From: Phylloscopus collybita
Lineage: Eukaryota; Chordata; Aves; Passeriformes; Phylloscopidae
Assembly (NCBI GenBank): GCA_027886175.1
Contig: JAJNNQ010000148.1
Coordinates: 155,190 to 219,189 of the forward strand
Length of the DNA: 64,000 bases
Reading direction: 5' to 3'
Shown here: one piece after another, positions 21,465 to 32,359 of the stretch
Position numbering within the stretch: the stretch's first letter is position 1
Layout of the letters: the number at the start of each line of letters is the position of its first letter
Notes under the pieces: generated by a model
The model's database searches: none
What the model was told of the DNA's origin: nothing
Seen by the model: the letters and a program-made list of their open reading frames with translations, nothing else
Translations under genes and position numbers: made by a program

Positions 21465-24400
21465 GAAAAGGGCCACAGTTCGTGTCTAATGCTGTCTGCC
21501 TGCCCCTGTTGTTACGCCTGCTGAAATTCCTCACAAATGAATATATCTCCCAGATGGAGTCTACCACCAGTTGGAAGTTTGTCTGCTCTTGTAGTGCAAA
21601 AGTCCTCCTATGAACGGACATAAGGCACGTGGTGTGGAGACTTTGGTTTCCCATGGAAATGGGCCACCGTTGGTGTTTAATGCTGTCTACTTGCCACTGG
21701 GCTTCTGCCTACTTTAATTCCACTAAAATTCCATACAATTGAGGATATCTCCAAGACGCAATATGCCACCAGTTGGAAGTTTGTCTGTTCTTGTAGTGCA
21801 AAAGGCCTCCTAAAAACTGACATCAGGAAGCTGGCCTGGAGACTTTGTTTTCCCCTGGAAAACGGCCACTATTCATGTCTAATTCTGTGTGCCTGCAGCT
21901 GGGATTCTGCGTACTAAAATTCCTCTAAAATTCTATACAAATGGGAATATTTCGCAGGTGCAATCCTCCCCCAGTTTGAAGTTTCTCTGTCCTTGTAGTG
22001 CAAAAGGGCTCCTATAAACTGACATCTGAAACATAGGATGGATAATTTGGTTTCCCATGGAAAAAGGTCACTGTTCATGCCTAATGCTGTGTGCCTGCCA
22101 CTGGGCGTATGCCTGCAAAAACTCAATACAAATGAGGATATCTCGCAAATGCAATTTACCACGAGGTAGAAGTTTGTCTGCCCTTGTAGTGGCAAAAGCC
22201 CCCTAAAAAACTGACATCCGGAACCAGGCGTGGAGACTTTGGTTTCCAATGGAAAAGGACCACCGTTCGTATCTAATGCTGTCTGCCTGGCACTGTGGTG
22301 ATGACTGCTGAAGTTCCATACAAATGAGGATATCTCCCAGGTGCAATCTACCACCAGGTGGAACTTTGTCTGCCCTTGTAGTGCCAAAGGCCTCCAAAAA
22401 ACGGACATCAGGAACGTGGGGTGAAGACTTTGGTTTCCCATGGAAAAGTCCACCGTTTGTTTCTAATGCTGTCTGCCTGGCTTTGAGATTATGAGTGCTG
22501 AAGTTCCATACAAATGAGGATATCTCCCAGGTGCAATCTACCACCAGGTGGAAGTTTGTCTGCCCTTGTATTGCCAACGGCCTCCTAGAAACGGACAGCA
22601 GGAACGTGGGGTGGAGACTTTGGTTTCCCATGGAAATGGGCCACCGTTCGTGTCTAATGCTGTCTGCCTGCCACTTGGTTTCTTCCTATTAATATTCCAC
22701 GAAAATTCCATAGAAATAAGGATATATCCCAGGTGCAATCTACAACCAGATGGAAGATTCTCTGCCCTTGTTGTACCAAAGCCCTCCTAAAAAACTGACA
22801 TCAGGAACCATGGGTGGAGACTTTGATTTCCCATGGAAAAGGACCAGCGTTCATGTCTAATGCTGTCTGCCTGCCAATGAGCTTCTGCCTGCTGAAATTC
22901 CAAAAAAAATTTGGAAATCTCTCCGATGTAATCAACCACCTGACGGAAGTTTGTCTGCCCCTGTAGAGCCAAAGGCCTCCTACAAATTAACATGAGGAGC
23001 CTGGAGTGGAGACTTTGGTTTCCCATGGAAAAGGGCCAGCGTTCGTGTCTAATGCTGTCTGCCCGCCACTGGGTTGTGGCTACAGAAATTACATACAAAT
23101 GAGGATATCTCCCAGATTCAATATGCCACCAGTTGGAAGTTTGTCTGTTCTTGTAGTGCAAAAGTCCTCCTAAAAACAGACATCAGGAACCTGGCCTGGA
23201 GACTTTGGTTTCCCCTGGAAAAGGGCCACTATTCATGTCTAATTCTGTCTGCCTGCCACTGGGATTCTGCGTACTAAAATTCCTCTAAAATTCTATACAA
23301 ATGAGAATATCTCGCTGGTGCAATCTACCCCCGGTTTGAAGTTTCTCTGCCCTTGTATTGCCAAAGGTCTCCTATAAAATGACATCTGAAACGTAGGATG
23401 GATAATTTGGTTTCCCATGAAAAAGAGCCACTGTTCATGCCTAATGCTGTGTGCCTGCCACTGGGCGTATGCCTCCTAAAATTCCATACAAGTGAGGATA
23501 TCTCCCAGATGCAATTTACCACCAGATGGAAGATTGTCTGCCCTGGTAGTGGCAAAGGCCTCCTAAAAAACTGACATCAGGAACCAGGGGTGGAGACTTT
23601 GGTTTCCCCTGGGAAAGGACCACCGTTTGTGTCTAATGCAATGTGCCTGCCACAGGGCTTATGCCTAGTGAAATTCCATACAAATGAGGATATCTCCCAG
23701 ATGGAATCTACAACCAGTCGGAAATTAGTCTGCCCTTATAGTGCCAAATGCCTCCTACAAACTGACATCAGGAACGTGGGATGGAGACTTTGTTTCCAAT
23801 GGAAAAGGGGTACCGTTCCGGTCTAATGCTGTCTGCCTGCCACTGGGTTACGCCTGCTGAAATTCCTCACAAATGAGGCTATCTCCCAGATGGAATCTAC
23901 CACCAGTTCGAAGTTTGTTTGCCCTTGTAGTGCCAAAGGCCTCCTAAAAACTGACATCAGGAACGTGGGGTGGAGACATCGGTTTCCCATGAAAAAGGTC
24001 CACCGTTCGTGTCCTATGCTGTCTGCCTGCCACTGATCTTCTGCCTGCTGAAATTCCATACAAATGAGGATATCTCCTCAATGCAATCAACCACCAGACG
24101 GAACTTTGTCTGCCCTTGTAGTGCCAAAGGCCTCCTACATACTGACATCAGGAACCTGGAGTGGAGACTTTGGTTTCCCATGGAAATGCGACAGCGTTCG
24201 TGTCTAATGATGTTTGCCTGCCACTAGGATTCTGCCTATTAAAATTACAATAAAATTCCATACCATTGAAGATGTCTCTCACGTGCAATCTAACACCACA
24301 TAGAAGTTTGTCTGCCCCTGTAGAGCAAAAGGCTTCCTACAAAATGACATCAAGAAGCTGGGGTGGAGACTTTGGTTTCCCATGGCAAAGGGCCACGGTT

Positions 24401-27400
24401 CCTGTCTAATGCTGTCTGCCTGCCACTGGGCTTATGGCTACTAAAATTACATACAAATGAGGATATCTCCCAGATGCAATATGCCACCAGTTGGAAGTTT
24501 GTCTCCTCTTGTAGTGCCAGAGGCCTCCTAGAAAATGACATCAGGAACCTGGGGTGGAGACTTTGGTTTCCCATGGAAATGGGCCACTATTCATGTCTAA
24601 TTTTTTCTGCCTGCCGCTGGGATTCTGCCTACTAAAATTCCACTAAAATTCCATGCAAATGCGAATATCTCCCGGGTGCAATCAAACACCAGATGGAAGT
24701 TTCTCTGCCCTTGTATTGCCAAAGACCTCCTTCAAACTGACATCAGGATCATAGGATGGATAATTTGTCTTTCCATGGAAAAGGACCACCGTTCCTGTCT
24801 AATGCTGTCTGCCTGGCACTGTGGTTATGACTGCTGAAGTTCCATACAAATGAGGATATCTCCCAGATGCAATATGCCACCAGATGGAAGTTTGTCTGCT
24901 CTAGCAGTGCCAAAGGCCTCCTTCAAACTGACATTCGGAACCTGGCCTGGAGACATTGGTTTCCTACGGAAAAGGTCCACCGTTCATTTTTAATGCGATC
25001 GGTCTGCAACTGGGATTCTGAGTACTATAATTCCACTAAAATTCTATACAAATGAGGATATCTCCCAGGTGCAATCTACCACCAGATGTTAGTTTGTCTG
25101 CTCTTGCAGTGCCAAAGGCCTTCTTTATACTGACATTCGGAACCTGGCCTGGAGACTTTGGTTTCCTATGGAAAAGGCCCACCGTTCGTGTTTAATTCTC
25201 TCTGTCTGCAACTGGGCTTCTGAGTACTAAAATACCACTAAAATTCCATACAAATAAGGACATCTACGAGGTGCGATCCACCACTAGATGGAAGTTTGTC
25301 TGCCCTTGTAGTGCCAAAGGCCTCCTACAAACTGACATCAGGAGCCTGGGTTGGAGACTTTGTTTTCCCATGGAAAAGGGCCACCGTTCGTGTCTAATGT
25401 TGTCTGCCTGCCACTGGGCTTCTATCTGCTGAAATTCCATACAAATGAGGATATCTTCCCGATGCAATCAACCACCAGACGGAAATTTCTCTGCCCTTGT
25501 ACTGTCAATGGCCTACTAAAACCTGACATCGGGAATGTGGTGTGGAGACTTTGGCTTCCCTAGGAAAAGGACCACCGTTCCTGTCTAATGCGGTCTGCCT
25601 GGCACTGTGGTTATGACTGCTGAAGGTCCATACAAATGAGGATATCTCCCAGGAGCAATCTACCACCAGGTGGAAGTTTGTCTGCCCTTGTAGTGCCAAA
25701 GGCCTCCTAGTAACGGATATCAGGAATGTGGGGTGGAGACTTTGGTTTCCCTATAAAAATGGGCCACCGTTCGTGTCTAATGCTGTCTGCCTGCCACTGG
25801 GGATCTTCGTAATAAAATTCCAATAAAATTCCATAGAAATGAGGATAACTCCCAGGTGCAATCTACCACCAGATGGAAGTTTTTCTGCCTTTATGTTGGA
25901 AAAGGCCTCCTACAAAGTGACATCAGCAATGAGCGCGGAGATTTGGGTTTCCCATGGAAATGGGCCACCTTTCGTGTCTAATGGTGTCTGCCTGCCACTG
26001 GGATTATGCCTTGTAAAATCCCATACAAATGAGGAGATCTTCCAGATAGAGTCTACCACCAGATGAAAGTTTGTCTGCCCTTGTAATGCCAATGGCCTCC
26101 TACACACTGACATCAGGATTCTGGAGAGGACGCTTTGGTTTCCCTTGGAAAAGGGGCACGTTGGTGTTTAATGCTGTCTCCTGGGCTTATGACTACTGAA
26201 ATTACATAAAAATGAGGATATCTCCCTAAACAAAATTTCCCACCAGATGGAAGTTTGTCTGCCCTTTTAATGCCAAAGGCCTACTAAAAACTGACATCAG
26301 GAGCCTGGGTTGGAGACTTTGTTTTCCCATGGGAAAAGGGCCTCCGTTCCTCTCTAATGCTGTCTACCTGCCAATGGGCTTCTACCTGATGAAATTCCAT
26401 AAAAATGAGGATATCTCAACGATGCAATCAACCACCAGACGGAAGTTTGTCTGCCCTTGTAGTGACAATAGCCTCCTAGAAACGGACATCAGGAACGTGG
26501 GGTGGAGATTTTGGTTTCCCATCAAATGGGCCATTATTCGTGTCTAATGCTGTCTGCCTGCCACTGGGTTTCTTCCTACTAAAATTCCACTAAATCTCCT
26601 TATAAATGAGGATATCTCCCAGGTGCAATCGACAACCAGATGGAAGTTTCTCTGCCCTTATATTGGAAAACGTCTCCTACAAAGTGACATCAGCAACATG
26701 GGGTGGAGATTTTGGTTTCCCATGGAAAAGGGCCACTGTTCGTGTCTAATGCTGTCTGCCTGCCACTGGAGTAATGCCTACTTAAATTCCTCACAAATGA
26801 GGACATCTCCCAGATGGAATCTACCACCAGTTGGAAGTTTGTCTGCCCTCGTAGTGCCAAAGGCCTCCTAAAAACTGACATCAGGAACGTGGGGTGGAGA
26901 CTTTGCTTTCCCAAGGGAATGGGCCACCGTTTGTGTCTAATGCTGTCTGCTAGCCACTGGGCTTATGCCTGTTAAATTCCACTAAAATTCTATACAAATG
27001 AGGATATCTCCCAGGTGTAATCTAAACCAGATGGATGTTTCTCTGCCCTTGTAGTGCCAAAGACCTCCTACAAACTGCCATCAGGAACCTAGGGTGGAGA
27101 CTTTGGTTTCCCATGTAAAAGGACCACGGTTCCTGTCTAATGCTGTCTGCCTGTCACTGTGGCTATGACTGCTGCAGTTCCATACAAATGCTGATAAGTC
27201 CCAGGTGCAATCTACCACCAGGTGGAAGTTTGTCTGCCCTTGAAGTGCCAAAGGCCTCCTAAAAATTGACATCAGGAACGTGCGGTGGAGACTTTGTTTT
27301 CCCATGGAAATGGGCCACCCTTTTTGTCTAATGCTATGTGCCTGCCACTGGGCGTATGCCTAGTAAAATTCCATAAAAATGAGGATATCTCCCAGATGGA

Positions 27401-29544
27401 GTCTACCACCAGTTGAAAGTTTGTCTGCCCTTGTAATGCAACGGCCTCCTACAAACTGACATCAGGAACCTGGAGAGGACGCTTTGGTTTCCCATGGAAA
27501 CAGGACACCCTTGGTGTTTAATACTGCCCCCTTGCCACTGGGCTTATGACTACTGAAATTACATACAAATGAGGATATCTCCCAGACGCAATATGCCACC
27601 AGATGGAAATTTGTCTGCTCTTGCAGTGCCAAAGGCCTCCTTCAAACTGACATTCGGAACCTCACCTGGAGACTTTGGTTTCCTATAGAAAAGGCCCACC
27701 ATTCATGTTTAATGCTGTCTGTCTGCCATTGGGCTTCTGAGTACTAAAATACCACTAAAATTCCATAAAAATGAGGATATCTCCCAGGTGCAATCTACCA
27801 CCAGCTGGAAGTTTGTCAGCCCTTGCAGTGCCAAAAGCCTCCTAAAAACTGACATCAGGAACATAGGATGGATAATTTGTTTTTCCATGGAAAGGGGCCA
27901 CTGTTCGTGTCTAATGCTGTCTGCCTGCCAGTGGGCAGAAGCCTACCAAAATTCCCTACAAATGAGGATATCTCCCAAATGCAATTTCCCACCAGATGGA
28001 AGTTTGTCTGCCCTTTTTATGCCAAAGGCCTCCTACAAACTGACATCAGGAGCCTGGGTTGGAGACTTTGTTTTCCCATGGAAAAGGGCCACCGTTCGTG
28101 TCTAATGCTATCTGCCTGCCACTGGGCTTTTACCTGCTGAAATTCCATACAAATGAGGATATCTCCCCGATGCAATCAGCCACCAGACGGAAGTTTGTTT
28201 GCCCTTGTACTGCCAAAGGCCTCCTAAAACCTGACATCAGGAACGTGGCTTGGAGACTTTGGCTGCCCATGGGAAAAGGGCCACCGTTCATGTCTAATGC
28301 TGTCTGCCTGCCACTGGGCTTTTACCTGCTGAAATTCCATACAAATGAGGATATCTCCCCGATGCAATCAACCACCAGACGGAAGTTTGTCTACCTTTGT
28401 AGTGTCAAAGGCCTCCTAGAAACGAACATCAGGAACGTGGGGTGGAGACTTTGGTTTCCCATAGAAATGGGCCATTGTTCGTGTCCAATGCTGTCTGCCT
28501 GCCACTGTGCTTCTTCCTACTAAAATTCCACTAAAACTCCATAGAAATGAGGATATCTCCCAGGTGCAATCTACAACCAGATGGAAGTTTCTCTGCCCTT
28601 ATATTGGAAAACGCCTCCTACAAAGTGACAGAAGCAACGTGGGGTGGAGATTTTGGTTTCCCATGGAAAAGGGCCACTGTTCGTGTCTAATCCTCTCTGC
28701 CTGCCACTGGGGTTATGCCTGCTGAAATTCCTCACAAATGACGATATCTCCCAGATGGAATCCACCACCAGTTCGAAATTTGTTTACCCTTCTAGTGCCA
28801 AAGGCCTCCTAAAAACTGACATCAGGAACCTGTTGTGGAGACTTTGGTTTCTCATGGAAATGGGCCACCGTTCATGTCTAATAATGTCTGTCGGCCATTG
28901 GGCTTCTACCTACGAAAATTCCACTGAAATTCCATACAAATGAAGACATCTCCCGGGTGCAGTCTATCGCCAGATATAAGTTTTTCTGCCCTTGTATTTC
29001 CAAAGGCCTTCTATAAACTGACATGAGGAGCCTGGAGTGGAGACTTTGGTTTCCCATGGATATGGGCCAGCGTTCGTGTGTAAAGCAGTCTGCCTGCCGC
29101 TGGATTTCTGCCTACTTTAATACCACTAAAATTCCATAAAAATGAGGATATCTCCCAGGTGCAATCTACCACGAGATGGAAGTTTTTCTGCCCTTGTACT
29201 TCCAAACGCCTCTTACAAACTAACATCAGGAACGTGGGGTAGAGACTTCGGTTTCCCATGGAAAAGGGTCACCGTTTGTGTCTAATGCAGTCTTCCTGCC
29301 ACTGGGGTTATGCCTGCTGAAATTCCTCACAAATGAGGATATCTCCCACACGGAATCTACCACCAGTTGGAAGTTTGTCTGCCCTTGTAGTGCCAAAGGC
29401 CTCCTACAAACTGACATCAGGCACGTAAGATGGAGACTTTGGTTTCCCAAGGAAATGGACCACCGTTCGTGCCTAATGCTGTCTGCCAGACACTGGGCTT
29501 ATGCCTACTAAAATTCCACTAAAATTCTATACAAATGAGGACTC
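21465..29544 (+). repeat. Large direct duplication in the left arm, copy 2 (adjoins the 499-bp array)
   Basis: This is the partner of 5.45-13.89 kb. Over the last 2.2 kb the two copies are nearly identical with a constant offset of 15637 bp (12151-13874 against 27788-29511). It differs from copy 1 by lacking the LTR and by several whole-monomer gains and losses between 22.0 and 27.0 kb. Its end is the junction with the 499-bp array. It is also the segment most faithfully mirrored in the right arm. Confidence 0.85.
22200..22391 (+). repeat. Monomer present in the left arm and missing from the right arm
   Basis: One 191-bp monomer here has no partner at the mirrored sites near 40.11 kb and 44.45 kb. 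The pairing sum changes from 66841 (inside) to 66649 (outside), exactly one monomer. Both right-arm copies lack it, so the difference arose before the right arm's 3.3/4.3-kb duplication, by gain on the left or loss on the right. Confidence 0.7.
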
Positions 29545-29860
29545 TCCCAGCACAGTGCAGAGTCCCCGTGGCTAGTTCCTTGAAATACCTTTCCTGGCAG
29601 CAGCCCAGAGCTGTACTGAGTGCAGCAGGTGTCAGGCAGTCTCCTCTCGCCGTGTAGGTGCTTCTGTTTTGTGTTTGCAGCGTGCAGAGAAGCCCGCGTG
29701 CTTGCTGCTGCTTCCAGCAAGCCAAAACGCTTTTGCAGCCACTTTCCTGCCTTTTCCACAACAGGATCACTGTCTAGCTGATTTACAGTTGCCTCTGCGT
29801 AGAGCAGCTAGAGGAGCAGCTCTGCCGGCTTTCCTGTGCTTCTGCATAGCAGAGCTGTCA

Positions 29861-30014
29861 AGAACGAGAAGCTGCGTTTTGCCGAGAAAGCAGCGCTTCG
29901 CGGAAGCACAGCCAGCGGCGTCTTCGGTACAGCCGCAGCTTGTGCGGAGAAGCGAAAGAGAGCCGGAGAAGAACGTGGAAAGCCGAACTCGGTCGCTGCA
30001 AGCGGGTGCTGGCG
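29861..30014. other. CpG-dense segment of the 499-bp unit (first copy)
   Basis: By eye about 19 CpG dinucleotides lie in these 154 bp, far more than in the surrounding satellite or the first half of the unit. It recurs every 499 bp in + units and in reverse in the - units. Retained CpGs suggest that the array is young or not heavily methylated in the germ line. A promoter-like role is possible but unsupported. Confidence 0.6.
29991..30007 (+). other. CENP-B-box-like motif, one mismatch (first of seven copies)
   Basis: GGTCGCTGCAAGCGGGT fits the mammalian CENP-B box pattern (NTTCGNNNNANNCGGGN) at eight of the nine essential positions; only the first T of TTCG is G. It occurs once per 499-bp unit: 29991, 30490, 30989, 31488 and 31987 on +, and 32442-32458 and 32941-32957 on -. 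Whether birds use a CENP-B-type protein is uncertain, so a chance match is possible. Confidence 0.3.
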
Positions 30015-32357
30015 AACAGCTTCTGGTCACCTTGTAGAAACTGTCCCAGCACAGTGCAGAGTCCCCGTGGCTAGTTCCTTGAAATACCTTTCCTGGCAGC
30101 AGCCCAGAGCTGTACTGAGTGCAGCAGGTGTCAGGCCGTCTCCTCTCGCCGTGTAGGTGCTTCTGTTTTGTGTTTGCAGCGTGCAGAGAAGCCCGCGTGC
30201 TTGCTGCTGCTTCCAGCAAGCCAAAACGCTTTTGCAGCCACTTTCCTGCCTTTTCCACAACAGGATCACTGTCTAGCTGATTTACAGTTGCCTCTGCGTA
30301 GAGCAGCTAGAGGAGCAGCTCTGCCGGCTTTCCTGTGCTTCTGCATAGCAGAGCTGTCAAGAACGAGAAGCTGCGTTTTGCCGAGAAAGCAGCGCTTCGC
30401 GGAAGCACAGCCAGCGACGTCTTCGGTACAGCCGCAGCTTGTGCGGAGAAGCGAAAGAGAGCCGGGGAAGAACGTGGAAAGCCGAACTCGGTCGCTGCAA
30501 GCGGGTGCTGGCGAACAGCTTCTGGTCACCTTGTAGAAACTGTCCCAGCACAGTGCAGAGTCCCCGTGGCTAGTTCCTTGAAATACCTTTCCTGGCAGCA
30601 GCCCAGAGCTGTACTGAGTGCAGCAGGTGTCAGGCCGTCTCCTCTCGCCGTGTAGGTGCTTCTGTTTTGTGTTTGCAGCGTGCAGAGAAGCCCGCGTGCT
30701 TGCTGCTGCTTCCAGCAAGCCAAAACGCTTTTGCAGCCACTTTCCTGCCTTTTCCACAACAGGATCACTGTCTAGCTGATTTACAGTTGCCTCTGCGTAG
30801 AGCAGCTAGAGGAGCAGCTCTGCCGGCTTTCCTGTGCTTCTGCATAGCAGAGCTGTCAAGAACGAGAAGCTGCGTTTTGCCGAGAAAGCAGCGCTTCGCG
30901 GAAGCACAGCCAGCGGCGTCTTCGGTACAGCCGCAGCTTGTGCGGAGAAGCGAAAGAGAGCCGGGGAAGAACGTGGAAAGCCGAACTCGGTCGCTGCAAG
31001 CGGGTGCTGGCGAACAGCTTCTGGTCACCTTGTAGAAACTGTCCCAGCACAGTGCAGAGTCCCCGTGGCTAGTTCCTTGAAATACCTTTCCTGGCAGCAG
31101 CCCAGAGCTGTACTGAGTGCAGCAGGTGTCAGGCCGTCTCCTCTCGCCGTGTAGGTGCTTCTGTTTTGTGTTTGCAGCGTGCAGAGAAGCCCGCGTGCTT
31201 GCTGCTGCTTCCAGCAAGCCAAAACGCTTTTGCAGCCACTTTCCTGCCTTTTCCACAACAGGATCACTGTCTAGCTGATTTACAGTTGCCTCTGCGTAGA
31301 GCAGCTAGAGGAGCAGCTCTGCCGGCTTTCCTGTGCTTCTGCATAGCAGAGCTGTCAAGAACGAGAAGCTGCGTTTTGCCGAGAAAGCAGCGCTTCGCGG
31401 AAGCACAGCCAGCGGCGTCTTCGGTACAGCCGCAGCTTGTGCGGAGAAGCGAAAGAGAGCCGGGGAAGAACGTGGAAAGCCGAACTCGGTCGCTGCAAGC
31501 GGGTGCTGGCGAACAGCTTCTGGTCACCTTGTAGAAACTGTCCCAGCACAGTGCAGAGTCCCCGTGGCTAGTTCCTTGAAATACCTTTCCTGGCAGCAGC
31601 CCAGAGCTGTACTGAGTGCAGCAGGTGTCAGGCCGTCTCCTCTCGCCGTGTAGGTGCTTCTGTTTTGTGTTTGCAGCGTGCAGAGAAGCCCGCGTGCTTG
31701 CTGCTGCTTCCAGCAAGCCAAAACGCTTTTGCAGCCACTTTCCTGCCTTTTCCACAACAGGATCACTGTCTAGCTGATTTACAGTTGCCTCTGCGTAGAG
31801 CAGCTAGAGGAGCAGCTCTGCCGGCTTTCATGTGCTTCTGCATAGCAGAGCTGTCAAGAACGAGAAGCTGCGTTTTGCCGAGAAAGCAGCGCTTCGCGGA
31901 AGCACAGCCAGCGGCGTCTTCGGTACAGCCGCAGCTTGTGCGGAGAAGCGAAAGAGAGCCGGGGAAGAACGTGGAAAGCCGAACTCGGTCGCTGCAAGCG
32001 GGTGCTGGCGAACAGCTTCTGGTCACCTTGTAGAAACTGTCCCAGCACAGTGCAGAGTCCCCGTGGCTAGTTCCTTGAAATACCTTTCCTGGCAGCAGCC
32101 CAGAGCTGTACTGAGTGCAGCAGGTGTCAGGCCGTCTCCTCTCGCCGTGTAGGTGCTTCTGTTTTGTGTTTGCAGCGTGCAGAGAAGCCCGCGTGCTTGC
32201 TGCTGCTTCCAGCAAGCCAAAACGCTTTTGCAGCCACTTTCCTGCCTTTTCCACAACAGGATCACTGTCTAGCTGATTTACAGTTGCCTCTGCGTAGAGC
32301 AGCTAGAGGAGCAGCTCTGCCGGCTTTCCTGTGCTTCTGCATAGCAGAGCTGTCAAG

Positions 32358-32359
32358 AA
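32358..32359. other. Fold-back (inversion) junction inside the 499-bp array
   Basis: The + array runs to unit offset 320 (CTGTCAAGAA). The sequence then continues as the reverse complement of unit offset 47 downward (AAAGTTATTTCAG). The two sides share only one or two bases, so there is microhomology at most. The right-arm units mirror left units 1 and 2 in their marker variants, with 47 bp of unit 3. The paired arms are therefore 29545-30590 and 32358-33403, and 30591-32357 (units 3-6) is the loop. Confidence 0.93.

Larger units (their letters stand above)
6395..29544 (+). repeat. 191/202-bp satellite array, left arm, main block
   Basis: This is an uninterrupted continuation of the satellite in the same orientation, about 119 monomers. 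No non-satellite insertion is visible. It contains several recurrent monomer types: one with GGATAATTTG replacing the usual GAGACTTTGG (for example 3100, 7375, 12230, 19280, 27870); one with CTTATATTGGAAAACG (11210, 12960, 17880, 19050, 28600); and one with TTTGGAAATCTCTCC (6880, 22910). The outer half (to about 12.95 kb) loses clear collinearity with the right arm. The inner part is the mirror of 33404-54290. Confidence 0.96.
29545..32359 (+). repeat. 499-bp tandem repeat array, + orientation (5.64 units)
   Basis: Units start with TCCCAGCACAGTGCAGAG at 29545, 30044, 30543, 31042, 31541 and 32040, an exact 499-bp period. The sixth unit stops after 320 bp at the fold-back. Units are almost identical. 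Unit 1 is marked by CAGGCAGTC and GCCGGAGAAG where the others have CAGGCCGTC and GCCGGGGAAG; unit 2 has AGCGACGTC where the others have AGCGGCGTC. Base composition is richer in GC than the flanking satellite, with a CpG-dense segment in the second half of each unit. No sequence relation to the 191-bp monomer is visible. Both strands have long open frames because stop codons are rare. 499 is not a multiple of three, so no frame continues from unit to unit. I see no splice, signal or domain evidence for a protein. Confidence 0.97.

Noticed and set aside
1..29544. A CRISPR array or other prokaryotic direct-repeat system
   Set aside because: Repeat units of 191-202 bp without short identical repeats and unique spacers, absence of any gene and a retroviral LTR all point to a eukaryotic satellite.
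29701..29721. A small hairpin in the 499-bp unit (CTTGCTG...CAGCAAG)
   Set aside because: A seven-base stem is short for a functional RNA hairpin and has no supporting context. Its repetition only follows the repetition of the unit.
29767..30258. A 163-codon open frame repeated in each 499-bp unit, with 122- and 106-codon frames on the other strand
   Set aside because: The frames overlap on both strands and cover almost the whole unit. 499 is not a multiple of three, so they cannot extend across units. Their conservation only reflects near-identity of the DNA. No domain, signal or splice evidence is seen.
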